64,000 nt of DNA from Anadara kagoshimensis (Eukaryota > Mollusca > Bivalvia > Arcoida > Arcidae), in assembly GCA_021292105.1 (NCBI GenBank), contig CM037863.1, forward strand, positions 9,426,085 through 9,490,084, given 5' to 3'. Numbering within the stretch: the first letter of the stretch is position 1; each line of letters starts with the position of its first letter. Both the position numbers and the translations under genes were made by a program. Below the pieces are notes generated by a model. That model was not told where the DNA came from. It saw nothing but the letters and a program-made list of their open reading frames with translations, and ran no database searches. Below are positions 31,710 to 43,392 of the stretch, piece after piece.

Positions 31710-32244
31710 ATACAACATGTATAATTGCATGGCGGTTGTTGAATTTTTGTGTGTAATATAGCAGATATGCCTTCTGTATTTTATTTGTATTCTAATTCCT
31801 TGTGCAAAATTACTGAACAATTTCTTTTTAAGCTATTGTTAATTTGAGCTAAAACAAAACACTGCTTCAAATATTTTTGAAACCGACCTGTCATAAATAT
31901 AATTTCTTTGGGGAAAATCCAATAAAACTATTTCCTACCTCTTAGACAAAAAAACCAGTTTAAGCAGTAAATAACATTTAAACAGTACCAATTGATTTTA
32001 GTCAAATAAGAATGAAGTGTGTAATCATCTAACAATGTAATTACCTATAAGGAGGCAACTCTTGTAACTGATACACAACAGTAAGAAATAAATAAAGTTT
32101 TAATCAATAAATATCTAGCAGACTCTCGACACTATAAAAGGAACTTCAAGTTAAAGTCATAGATATGCACCTTTATGTCGTAGTCACAATACACATTACG
32201 ATAAATTATGCTACCGTTACCATGGTGAAAATAAAGTTAAACAT
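31710..32244. other. Region 3' of the zinc-finger gene
   Basis: AT-rich and without coding signals; probably 3' UTR or intergenic DNA of the minus-strand zinc-finger gene. A confident poly(A) signal could not be fixed. Confidence 0.4.
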
Positions 32245-35200
32245 TCACAATTGTATCCCTAATAGTACAGCTATGCGCAAGAATCGGTTAAACTTCCGAC
32301 TGTCGCATTTCCGCCTCCGGTGAAGCTCTCCTATCATTTGCGTCTGAAAACGTCTAACCGGAACTCGGACTACACCAAAGTTTTTTAGATTGCCACTGGA
32401 CAAACTTGTCAAATCTGTGTAGGTATTCTAAAAATAACAATGTAAACCAGTTACTAAGTGCAGTCGAAGAAGTGATATAGATTGGTAACAGAAACAATGT
32501 TCTTATAAATATGACTTCTGTTTTATTAAAAAAGCAGAGTATATAACATATATTTCAAAAGTAATTTTTCAACGAATATAAAAAGCGTCTAGTTACAGTA
32601 ACACGTGGCTAAACAGAAAGGTTGTTGCAGGAAACAAGGACATATTAAGACCACTGGTTATAAAACTCCATCTTTGAACAGGCACTGGAGGAAAAAGTCC
32701 CATATCTCAAGATATAAATCTATATGTGTGATCATTTCGCCTTCTCTAATCTTGATTTTACAGAACCATTGACTTGAGTGGGCGTTGGTAGCCAAGTGGT
32801 CTTAATCACAGGCTTACAGATCGCAGCGCCTCTCACTGTCTAGGTTTGAACCCGAGTCTGTCAGATCCTATAATTTGAAAAGGTTTCTTAGTTAGCCAAT
32901 TTGATGGTTTTCTCCAGGTACTCTGGTTTCCTCCACTATCCCAATAACTGATCAACAGCTTCGATATAAGTCAAAGAATTCTTTGCGCGAAAAACGAGTT
33001 CGAATACTAACTTGTTTGCCAATTTGGTGGTTTTTATTTGTGCTCTGGTTTCCTCCACCATCCGATAAAGCTAACCTCCCCGATATGTGATAAAATTCTG
33101 ACTTGGGCGTGAAACACGTGTTTTTGTACTTATTTTTTGCCAATATAATGTTTTATTAGTCCTTTGCCATCCCAAATAACTGATCAACCGCCTCGATATA
33201 AGTAAGAGAATCATATGTCAGGCGTGAAACACGCGTTTTAATACTAACCTGTTTGTATGAGTATAACAATGAATCTTCATGTCGATCTTCTGGTGGAATC
33301 CCTTCCCACAATAGGGACACATGTAGGGTTTATAGTTGGTATGAGTGCGCATGTGCGTGTTGAGGTTGGATGCTCTGTTGAAGGCTTTATTGCAGTGAGG
33401 ACAGACATACGGTTTGACTGTTGTGTGCGTTAGTCTGTGACGGGTAAGGTTACCAGGCTGTCTGAAGGCTCGACCACATGACTCACATTTAAATGGTTTG
33501 TCTCCCGTATGTATTCTCTGTAAAATAATAATGATAATAATAATAATAATAATAAAATATTGATGTTAATATAAATGTAATAATAATAATAATAACAAAT
33601 ATATTAAAATAACCTCCAAAAAATACATGTAGATTAGATTACTTTAAAATTTACCTGTAACATAAACTGAAATTAATGAAATTTAATAAAGTGTTGTATT
33701 GAATTTCATCTATAATTAAATTTCACAGCAACTGAAATTAAATTACATCAAACAATTCTCTCCCTTTAAGTGAGGAGTTATTTCCCTTAAAAGCACCAAA
33801 TCGTGACAACACAGAAAATTATGTTTGTTATAAAAGGGTTTTAATTTTATTGTCGGTCTAGCATCAAGCATTACTTACTTTACCTTTAATTTAATTTAAT
33901 TTGATTTAATTTAATTTAATTTAATTTAATTTAATTTAATTTCATTTCATTTCATTTCATTTCATTTCATTTCATTTCATTTCATTTCATTTCATTTTAT
34001 TTTATTTTATTTTATTATATTATATTATTTTGCTTCATATAGTAAAAATGTTTCATGAGATCAAAGCAAAATCAATTTCCGAGATACATTTATGATAAAT
34101 CTATTTTATTGATACAAAAATTCCCCCGCCCCACGCCAGTTTGGGTAAAGTCCAGTTGTCCTATTGAAAAATCAATTAAAATTTTTCCTAACTGCCCATC
34201 AGATGTGTTCGATGTGAAAATGTAAATAGAAATGGATACATTTGGACATCCGGTACAACCTACCACTCATTTAGGAGGATAAACAAAATGGCACTTTATT
34301 GAATATCACGGGTCAAATTTAATTGTTAAATCAACATTTTTATTTGGTTTTAAATGCCCAGATTTCGGCCAAATGGAAGTGGACACTTGTCTCCTTTTAA
34401 AACGGTATATCAGTATAAACACTTGACCATGAATTGAGAAAATTATCAATTAAAAAGAACAAATCAATCGCGAGAATCCTAAGGCAGAGGCTGTGTGGAA
34501 CTAAAAATTATCGATTTTTAAAAACCATTTTGTATCCTTGCACTGTTTCTAAAATCTTTGTTTATTGTATAAATACAATGAGTTTTTAAATTCAATTAAG
34601 ACAAAAATCGAATTTTTGGCTAAAATTTGGATTATTAATTGTTTTTATATTGTGTTAGTGTCCAGTCTCCTTGAAGGGCTAAGTCAACAATGATAAAAAT
34701 TTTCATTTTTCTTTTATAAATTATAACCTACACACTTTATTATTTATCTATTTATTTATTTATTCATTTATTTATTTATATTTATTTATTTATTTATTTG
34801 TTTATTTATTTATTATAAACCACTCATTATTTATTAATTAAAGTAATTAAGTTATCCAATTGTTCACTAATTCATCTATTTAGTTATAAAAATATATATG
34901 TTTTTTTCTGTGGCATGCAAAATATTGTAATGTTATAATTGTCTAGGAAACCGGTTTATATAAGAGTTTACTCTTGTTCCGGGATCCTCTTTATATTATT
35001 TATTTGTATATTATACTGGAAACACAAATAAAATATTGTTTAAACTAACAATGATAAAATAACTGGACATTCATTTCTACTCCGGTCTCAGTGACCATCA
35101 ATTAATTATACAAATACAATAATGATTTTTATTAATTGAAAAAAATCCTTACTCTTAGCTACATTTGATCATTTCATTTAGGATAGATGCTGGGTCAGTT

Positions 35201-38200
35201 GTCATGACGTATTTCAATATTTGACGAAAGAAATGATAGGTTTTTTTCTTCCCAAAATTGAATTACAAAATAACGACATGTACACCTGAATTCGGCAAAA
35301 TTTTTGTCAAACCCTCATGTCGTAGTATTTTGAATTTACTGAAGGAAATACAAGGAATAAAAAATAACATGTACTCTTTCAGAAACCATATAAATTAAAA
35401 ATCTATTTCACGTTAATGTGCTAAATATATAATTAACATAGACAGATTATGACAGTTTATCGAAAAATGTAATATGACAGTTTATCGAAAAATGTAATAC
35501 GAATTTTTTATTATAATATTTCATTTATTTATTTATATTTTTTTTTTTTGTAAAATGCAAGAAAGAATTTTCCTTCACGACTGTATCCGTTTATTGAAGA
35601 AAATAATATAAAAATCATTTTGTAAAAAAAAATAATAAAATGGAAGATTTTCTTAAAAATTAAAAAAAGTCTGGATTTTGTAGCAAAAAATATAATAGAA
35701 TTCGTAGAAGAACTGGAAAATAAAATAGTCTATAGTGCAATAGAATAGAATAGAATAGAATAGAATAGAATAGAATAGAATAGAATAGAATAGAATAGAA
35801 TAGAATAGAATAGAATAGAATGAATGAATGAATGAATAGAATAGAATAGAATAGAATAGAATAGAATAGATAGAATAGAATAGAATAGAATAGAATATTT
35901 ACCTTGTGTGTGACTAGTGTGTTACTTCTAGAGAAAGCCTTTCCGCATACATCACATTTGTATTTTTTGACCGGGGGTGGTTTGTCTGAGGGAAGTCTCT
36001 TCATCCCGACTCCATTCATCTGTAAAAATGCTGGATGAAAAAACTGATGGTGGTGCGTTAACTGAATTCATAAACTGTAGTAACGATGGCGTTGGTAAGT
36101 TAGGAATAACTTGTCCAGGTAGACCGTATGAACTGGCGGTGTTGTACATGCGAGGAGATAAATTCAAATTGTCCGACGAGACATTGGATTTCATTTCATT
36201 TTCAAATCTTGTCTTTGAATATAACTTTTCTTCCATTCGATCTGCCTGCTCCGTTTCTGAAATTGAATCTTCCCTTTCCCGAATTTCTCATTCTTTTTTT
36301 CTTGGTGTTCCTTGTTTATATCTGTATTTTCGGATTCGCTTCCCTTTCCCGTCGAACCTCTTTGGAAAATCCGTGTCAAATTCAGAAAATAATTTGTAAA
36401 TGGAATTTTTGTGTCAACATAATAGTAAGCATTTTTATCTACATTTTCCATTTTCACCGAATCCTCGTTTTCTTCATCCGATTTGGACGAATAACTTGAT
36501 TGGAATCCCTCGGATAACCCGCGCGGCAACGGAAAAGACGCCCCTCCTGGAAATGACTCAAGACTCCATGGAGGTAAGCACATTCCGGGAATATATCCAA
36601 CTCCAAGTGGCGGGCAGAACGGGTTGATTGGAGGTAAGTTCGGAACTGGAATTGTTGGATGTTTTTCCTGTCAATTTTACTAAATGCAGAACATTCCGAA
36701 GGCGTTATAAATGATGGTTTTGGTAATGATGGTGAATCTTCACTTCCAACGGATAACCCTCGGATTTCCGAACTCCCGGATGAAACTGAAGATGCAGGAC
36801 TTGTTGCTCCGTCTTCCATTCCAGAGTCTTAAAAAAAGACAAAAAACAAAAGATATATTGTTTTTGTTTTATCAGTTTTTAATGGCACGAAAACTTATAT
36901 TATAATTTTCAAAATATCCTTATGTTCTGTGAAAAAATATTTTGATTTTTTACAAATAAAATATAAAAAATTCTGCACATAAAATTGTTAAATTCAATTT
37001 AATTCAATTTAAATGCTAGAACTTGTTAAGGAAAAGGTAAACTTTTGTTGAAAAAAAATCTAGTAAAATAGATTTTGAAAGTTATATTTTATTTTGTGGC
37101 ACTAATTAAAATGGATTTTATTTGAAAAATTCAAGCGAGCACTGATTTGCATTTAGTTTAAGAGTACAAAAATAATTTGTCAGCGACGAAAGCTTTTTCA
37201 TGCCAATTTGGATTGTGTTTCCAACAGGTTTATTTCTTTATTTTTTGTATTTATGTATTCAAATATTAAAAAAAAATAAAAAAGTAATTTCCAAATTCGA
37301 AAGAATTCCGAGTCAAACTAAATAAATAAATAAATCAATTAAAAAATAAATAAAATTAAAATAAAAATTAAAAAATAAAAATAAAAATATTTTCAAATCA
37401 CAAACATACCTGTGGAATCAGAACACCTTGTGTAGGAAAATTCTATCGAAGTTTCTTGATTTGAGCCTTCACGATTCCGCATCTCCTCCAAGAGAATCTG
37501 AAAGGTATAGGTAATGATAGACTAACTTAAAATAACCTATCTAATTAATGCAATCAAGAGTCCCAGGTAAAATTCAATATTGTCCGGAATTTTTTCTTTA
37601 TCCTAAACATTTGATTGGTCAGTTCAGCTATAAGCCCCGCCCAATCATTTAATATTCATAAGCTGTTAATTCTGTTACCTGATGTCATAATCGAATTTCG
37701 GATCACAACTTGATTTTTCGTTTTGTTTTTATCGTTATCCTATTAACGGATTTGTACTAAAGAACATAAGAAATGGCAGGTTTTATATAGAAAATATATT
37801 AAAAATACGTGAAACATTTCAAACTGTTGATTGCAAATTTATAACTAAACTTTCAAGTTTCATTATGCAAATACCGAAAAGCCTTCCTCTCATGTTCCCC
37901 TTTAAAAAAAAATTAAATGCTTTTCAAAGAAATGTTCAAAATGGCTTGATTTTTTATTTTTCAGACTTTATCAGTCGAAATTAAAATTTCAGAAGAAAGT
38001 ACAATTGTAAGTCTATTCCAAATCCATACATTGGATTTATTTCAGTTTAAATTATCAACACATAGCAACAGTTCATTTAATATTAAAATGTTATTTATTT
38101 CTAAGCCACTCTGGACTGGACCAGATAACTGGTTTGCGAAACAATTATAAAATATGTCTAAAGTTACGTTTTTGAAAAGGTGTTGATTCTAAAAACGTTG

Positions 38201-39325
38201 GTATAACGTTGTGATTTCCCTGACCATTTTTGACAAAGGTGTACACTTTCATTTTTACATGTAAATCTTTAAACACAAAATACAATACAAAGAATAAAGC
38301 ATTATGAATTTAAAAAAATGGTTTAAGAAAAAAAACCAAGTGACAACTAAGAATCTGATTTAAGCATTTGCTAGAAACAAAAACTTTTTAAAATCGAACA
38401 ACGAAACAGCTGGTAAACAAGATAGGAACCGAAAGAAAAACAAAGGATTGATAGGACTGGTCAATCTGGATGCTAAAATGGGCGTGATTGTTTTAAACTG
38501 AAAATTAAAATTGAAAAAGCGATTTATACATATGAAGTTTTTAGATTGCAAATAAATTTAAATGCGCCTTTTTTTTTATCAAATTGTCTTGACAACATTT
38601 TTGCAAAAAGACATTGGTATCTAGCAACACAACAAGAGTACTCTTTTAATCGCTTGAATTATCATTTTCAGCATCTATTGAAAAAGATATTGGTTATCAA
38701 ACAATGAAATAACATTACTTATTTCACCTCAAATATAATCCCTATTGATTTGTTCCTTGATTGCCCCTCCCGACGCGTGCTAAAATTATCCATACCTATC
38801 TGTAAGGTAAATGTGTAATAATGATTGTATTGATTGAGGTACTTAGTAATTGAAAGCGTGAACTAGTGTTTGTATTCAACAGATTTTCGTAATGAAGTGT
38901 TTGTTCATTTTCACGCCAAAGCGAGAACAGATTGTTAAGCAGGCTAAAACAGGGAAACCCCTGACGATTGCCTTGGTCAACTGACGGCTATTTAAGTAGA
39001 TAGGTGTTCAATAAATTGCCTATAATAGCCCAAGATTGGGTGAACTCGAAAATCGTAATTGTTTTTATTGCCAAAAGACCGTCTGTGATGAAAATAATAG
39101 AAACGGTGTTATCATGGTGACGATATTGACCGATTTGATTTGTTAAACAAACACACTAACAACAGTGTTACAATGTGTCAAAATGAATAATTTCTTCTTT
39201 TATGAAAGTTAGACAGCGAAATAAAAGATATACATGCATCATCAGATCATCACAGTTCCATGTGATCCAACTTAAGACTAAAACTATTCAAAATTAATAG
39301 TATGTTTAAATAAATAAATAAAAAA

Positions 39326-39368
<43 letters not shown>

Positions 39369-40051
39369 ATATACAGAATGGCACGATTTTGTAAATTAAA
39401 CTCACTAACAACATTGTTACTCTGCGTCAAAATTAATAATGAGAAAAAAAGATACATAGCGTTAAAAACTTCACACAGTTTCTTGTTATCTAACTTAAGA
39501 GGTAACACTATTCAAAATTAATCTAATAAATAAATAAATAAATAAACTGCGCGATTTTTAAATCAAACAAATTGACAATAATGAATAATTGCTTTGGACA
39601 ATGATAAAAAAGATACATCGTTACGCCAGTTTCTTGTCATCTAACTTGAGAAGCAAATATTCAAAAAATAAATAAATATTCAGAAGAGATAAAATTACTT
39701 TTTGACTGAATATGAAATTAGGGACAAGATTTTAGAAAAAAATGATGCATTTTTTGTTTTTAATTGCAGATATGCCATGTGCTACTTCCTAATTTTTATG
39801 AAATAATGCATTCAAAAGTAGCACATGATACATTATTTTGAAATAATTTACTTCGACTGAGTCGTAGATTTTGTTTTATTCCGGATGTAAACGTTTACAT
39901 ACGAAAAACAGCATTTACCAGCATTACGCAATTTTTTGTTTTAAGTTTAAGATGGAAATAGCGAAAAAATAAAATAGTTAATAACATACCTCCACTGCAA
40001 AGAGCGCATCTTGTTGGTTTCTTTTTCCGGTTTAGCAAACTTCATCAGCAT
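32245..40051 (-). CDS. C2H2 zinc-finger transcription factor (four fingers), five exons, frame-disrupted as sequenced
   Basis: Minus-strand exons in order: 40051-39990 (ATG, MKFAKPEK), 37497-37410, 36827-35903, 33517-33249 and a terminal exon near 32427-32245. Fingers: 1 spans the intron 35903/33517 in phase 0 (CDVCGKAFSRSNTLVTHK then RIHTGDKPF); 2 is CESCGRAFRQPGNLTRH; 3 is CPHCNKAFNRASNLNTH; 4 is CPYCGKGFHQKIDMKIH. Fingers 3 and 4 most resemble FEZF, with some Gfi-1 likeness, but FEZF has six fingers and I see no eh1 or SNAG motif. The N-terminal part is serine-, proline- and acid-rich, as in many transcription factors. The frame must shift by one base near 40030, 36664, 36.19-36.29 kb and 36068; the finger exons are intact. 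The terminal exon is open for 61 codons in a phase one base off the preceding exon, or shorter in phase (for example a stop at 32354), so the C-terminus is uncertain. Confidence 0.7.
32778..33248 (+). mobile_element. SINE-2 with triplicated tail, inside zinc-finger gene intron
   Basis: The head gtggtagccaagtggtct-type (32790-32810) with ggtttgaacccgag B box is followed by a tail module that occurs about three times: gtttcctccactatcccaat...gaatactaac, then a diverged copy, then ...gaaacacgcgttttaatact. The last tail copy ends at the 5' splice donor of the 33249-33517 zinc-finger exon. Confidence 0.7.
33532..33598. repeat. (AAT)n microsatellite
   Basis: Trinucleotide run interrupted once, starting ~12 bp upstream (minus sense) of the acceptor of the 33249-33517 exon. 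Confidence 0.9.
33884..34026. repeat. Pentanucleotide microsatellite with stepwise unit change
   Basis: About 140 bp: TTTAA units, then TTTCA units, then TTTTA, then TTATA. Each block is homogeneous, so unit variants spread sequentially. Confidence 0.95.
34027..35740. other. Intron of the zinc-finger gene, no other feature
   Basis: AT-rich intronic DNA. A 25-bp direct repeat (tgacagtttatcgaaaaatg) occurs twice in tandem near 35450-35500. No frames of interest. Confidence 0.5.
34737..34814. repeat. (TTTA)n microsatellite
   Basis: About 78 bp with a few interruptions, in the large zinc-finger intron. Confidence 0.9.
35741..35895. repeat. (AGAAT)n microsatellite abutting a splice donor
   Basis: About 155 bp of AGAAT/TAGAA units with a short (GAAT)n break at 35821. 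It ends about 6 bp from the donor GT (35901-35902) of the 35903-36827 exon. Confidence 0.95.
37498..39989. other. First intron of the zinc-finger gene
   Basis: AT-rich intron between exons 39990-40051 and 37410-37497. It holds AAAT microsatellites at 39307-39371 and 39524-39545, and a degenerate ~200-bp repeat: cacagtttcttgttatctaact and related phrases with cactaacaacattgtta recur near 39140, 39400 and 39560. Confidence 0.5.
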
Positions 40052-40375
40052 TGAACTGAACAACAGATGATCGAATCTTCAATCTTCAAGGTTAAAAAAC
40101 CCCTCGTATATTATGTATATATTAAAAATATATTTTCACACATAAAGATTAATTTTCACTTTTTAAAAATAATAAAATTAATGCCGAGAGGCAACGCTTT
40201 TAACATCAAAGAAGCGGGATCCTAGATAAAACGGAACCGGCCCAATATGAAGTAAGGATAAAGACACCACATGAAAGACCGCCGACAAGAAAGGTGTATT
40301 AGCGAGAAGATTTGACTTTTTAAATAAAAAACAATGGATTTCTTTTCTTTAAGGTATTATTTATGAAACATACAA

Positions 40376-40591
40376 CACGGGCCTGTCGAAAGTTTAACAA
40401 TGGGCTAACAAAAAGGAGTCGAAACGCGTCAACCGAATGCAATTATAATGATAGCTTATGGCCAAAAAGCTGCTGAAACGGCGACAGTTGCCGAAAAGCT
40501 GCCGAGATCTAGCTAACTTTGGGCTAAGACGAGTTCCCGGTTTAGCACTTATTCCTTACCTTAATGTTAAACTTTTTACAGGTCTGTACGG
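40376..40591. mobile_element. MITE-A copy 3
   Basis: Left gcctgtcgaaagtttaacaa, right aatgttaaactttttacagg; interior inverted motifs aaaagctgctgaaacgg and gccgaaaagctgccgag. It lies ~330 bp upstream of the zinc-finger ATG. Confidence 0.75.
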
Positions 40592-40948
40592 TAAGTTGTG
40601 GTTTTTATAAATCATAAGATAATTATTTAAAGCATGGACGTTTTTCTGAAAAACAATATCTGATAGTTTTTGTAAGCCGATTTTCAGATTTGTAAAGTTT
40701 CCCGAAGTCTCTCGGATTTTAATTTGCTTATATAGGATATAATGTGCCGTTCCGTGTACAAGGGTAAGATTACGACACTATATCGTATGAGTAAGAGATT
40801 TATTCTGTTAACTGACTAAAATTACCATTATGTAAAAAACAAGAATTAACCACTATTTTCCATTAAATGATAATTGTCGGTGTTTAACGACTACGTGTTG
40901 CCTGTCGCCTAATGTGCAGACCGCATTATCAATAAGAATGTTCGGTAT

Positions 40949-41021
40949 TACCGGCGTCATATACTTTTTTTTTAAATTTAATCATAAAATACATTTTAAA
41001 AAATGGTATATGACACCGGTA
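40949..41021. repeat. 73-bp hairpin-forming inverted repeat
   Basis: taccggcgtcatatac and gtatatgacaccggta are inverted (15 of 16) around an AT-rich centre. A diverged partner (aaaaaatggtgtatgacaca near 41290) suggests a very small MITE family. Confidence 0.7.
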
Positions 41022-41671
41022 TACCTTTTTTCTCTGGTGATACTTGCCGTGGTGCTACTTTTGAATACTAGATTTAATAGGTTTTGAAATTTTGTGAAGA
41101 AGGGACATTTGTTGCAGTGGTTGCATGTGCATCATTATGCTATTTTTATACTAAACATTCTTATGTTAATTATTTAGATACTAGTTCTAATTACTACTTA
41201 TTCTATACATGTTTTGAATTTAATTATAAAATACATTAAAAAAATTCGAATACCATTTTTTTAAATGTATCATAGTTTATGATTCAATTCAAAAAATGGT
41301 GTATGACACATGTGTAAACTATCAAAATAGTAAAATCCTACATTCATCAGATCAAATCGTTCAAAGACATACATACATTGAAAATAAAATGATATTTAAA
41401 AAATGCCATGCCATGGTACATTTTGTTTTGTTGTTGTACCCCATATCTACTTCCCATTATCATTCCTACAAGCTTGTCATTTTTCGTCTTACAGGAGACG
41501 TAAGTCGTCACTTAGAAGGCTTCAATGCATGTAACTGCATTTTCCTAGCAATACACTAGGTTCTGTCATATGCCTTTTATAAAATTTTATCTTTCGGTAT
41601 ATTACAAATGCTATATGGCAATACCATCGATAAGTAAGAATGTTATGGAACATATGCTTTTTGAACAATTT
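41022..41671. other. Intergenic, no gene
   Basis: AT-rich; a diverged copy of the hairpin repeat near 41215-41310. The open frame at 41296-41559 has no recognisable features. Confidence 0.5.
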
Positions 41672-41905
41672 CATCAAAACAAACACACCAATCCACGTCA
41701 AAACCACAGTCCCAGAGCAAAGTAAACACCTTGTAGCTGGCAAAATCGATTTAACGCGTGGAAACCAACCAGAAAAGTGAGACCAGTTGCACAGAAAGGC
41801 TAAGCACCTCTTGTTTAATTAGCTACACCGGCCACGCATGTAATCAAAATTGGGAACGAAAGGAACATAGAACTACGGGTAGTCAAATGTATCCAGGATT
41901 ATTTT
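41672..41905 (-). repeat. DR1 dispersed repeat (minus), near full-length
   Basis: atcaaaacaaacacaccaat, gtcccagagcaaagtaaaca, aaggctaagcacctcttgtt, tagctacaccggccacgcat, and the far end gtcaaatgtatccagg. Confidence 0.85.
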
Positions 41906-43057
41906 TATAAAAATGTATTAAAAATGCAGTAAGATATTGAACAAACTTCTGTAATACATTTCATATATTAAATGTCGCCGAATGAATGTAAACATTGATG
42001 ATATATGAGAGAATATAAATGCAAGCAATGTAGTACACATGGTTTGATTGATTAAATTGCTGACTTGCCATCTATAACACAAAATCTTTACAACTGTAAT
42101 GTTTTCGTTCTATAAATGTCTGTTTGAGGCCAAATGTAAGTATGCGAACATAATCATTGCCAAATCGACATCGCTGTTTTTTTGTACGTGTGGCGTCATT
42201 TTTTGTTTTTCCAGCAAATGGACACATATGCTTTTGTTATTTAATGTGTATACATTGAAAATAATTATTCCATGTTTTCATGTATGGTGATAGGTTCTGT
42301 AAAATTAGAACTGGTATAATACGTGGTATAATGTTCACAGTTCACACTATGCTTATGTTTGAAGGAACACCGTCAATCCCAATGGTCCATTTCCGTGTTA
42401 GCCGTCGAACTGATCTCACTGAAGTAGTTTAGTGACCGAACCCATTTGATCTGCTTGAGCGGACTCTGAATACTCCGCCTATGTGTATGGGTCAAGCTTT
42501 GAGAATCTGTATTACATATTATTTTAACTTAATATACATTTCTACAAAAATATAATAAAATAAAACCTTTTGTGTATTTTTCAAAATACACAACACGTGA
42601 TGTTTGAAGGCCCTTAAAAATTCCATAGAAACACATCACCTTGTATTATTTAATCATTTTTTGCACCCAGTGCCCGTACAAAGTCGGGTAGTTTATAATT
42701 AGTAATCCAATACATTTTTTGTATTTTCATATATTTTCATGTTTTGTCTATTTTTCATCATAACCTTTATTGTTTCGTGTAATCTGTTGCACTGGCTGTT
42801 TCCAGTTACATGTTATTAAATTGTTATTATAACCAGTCTCTTGTTTTCTGATGACGTCAGTGTGTTGTGTTCTTGCAAATAGATGCAGCTATTATTGTCA
42901 GTTGCAGACCGATTTTAACATTTCAGCTTTTGTTTAGTACTGTATTACAACGATTCTACAGGCAAATATTTCTCAAGCTCATCATTCATTGTGGAGTGTA
43001 TTATTTGAGTTTTATACCCCAGTCAACATTCTTTCACTTATATGATTATATCGAGGC
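41906..43057. other. Intergenic, nothing assigned
   Basis: No repeat family or gene recognised. The plus frame at 42867-43205 runs into a SINE-2 copy and is not supported. Confidence 0.5.
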
Positions 43058-43392
43058 GTTCAGCTCTGGGATGGTAAAGGTAACAGAAGTGACCGGAGAA
43101 AACCACGGACCTTCGGAAAGTAAACTGACAACCTTTTCTTACTCTAAAATATTTCACTTGGGTCCAAACCTAGGCACTTGGAAGCGCTGTGATACTTGGA
43201 GGTGAGTTTCAGACCACTCGGCTATCAACCTCCCAACCCCTTCCTCCCAGCCACCATCGATCTTTGAAAAGCAAACTGACAATTTTTCTCGCACTAAAAT
43301 CTGTCACTCGGATTCAAACACCTAGGCTTTAGGATTTGCTGTGGCCATTGAGGGTGAGCTTCAGACCACTTCACCACCAACCTCCAAACCCT
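43058..43392 (-). mobile_element. Two SINE-2 copies in tandem (minus)
   Basis: Both carry the inverse of the SINE-2 head (tcagaccactcggctatcaa at 43210; tcagaccacttcaccaccaa at 43362) and the inverse B-box region (gggtccaaacctaggc; ggattcaaacacctaggc). The second lacks most of the body. Confidence 0.65.

Noticed and set aside
31226-31756. Two short open frames of 76 and 79 codons
   Set aside because: They lie across MITE-C and its inverted ends.
35977-36627. Plus-strand open frames opposite the zinc-finger exon
   Set aside because: They are antisense shadows of the minus-strand coding exon 35903-36827.
36662-36685. A 15-base intron (tagtaaaattgacag) to explain the frame change
   Set aside because: Far too short for a spliceosomal intron; a one-base difference in the adjacent A run explains it more simply.
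42867-43205. 112-codon plus-strand frame
   Set aside because: Its 3' half is a SINE-2 copy in antisense, and the 5' half has no recognisable motif.
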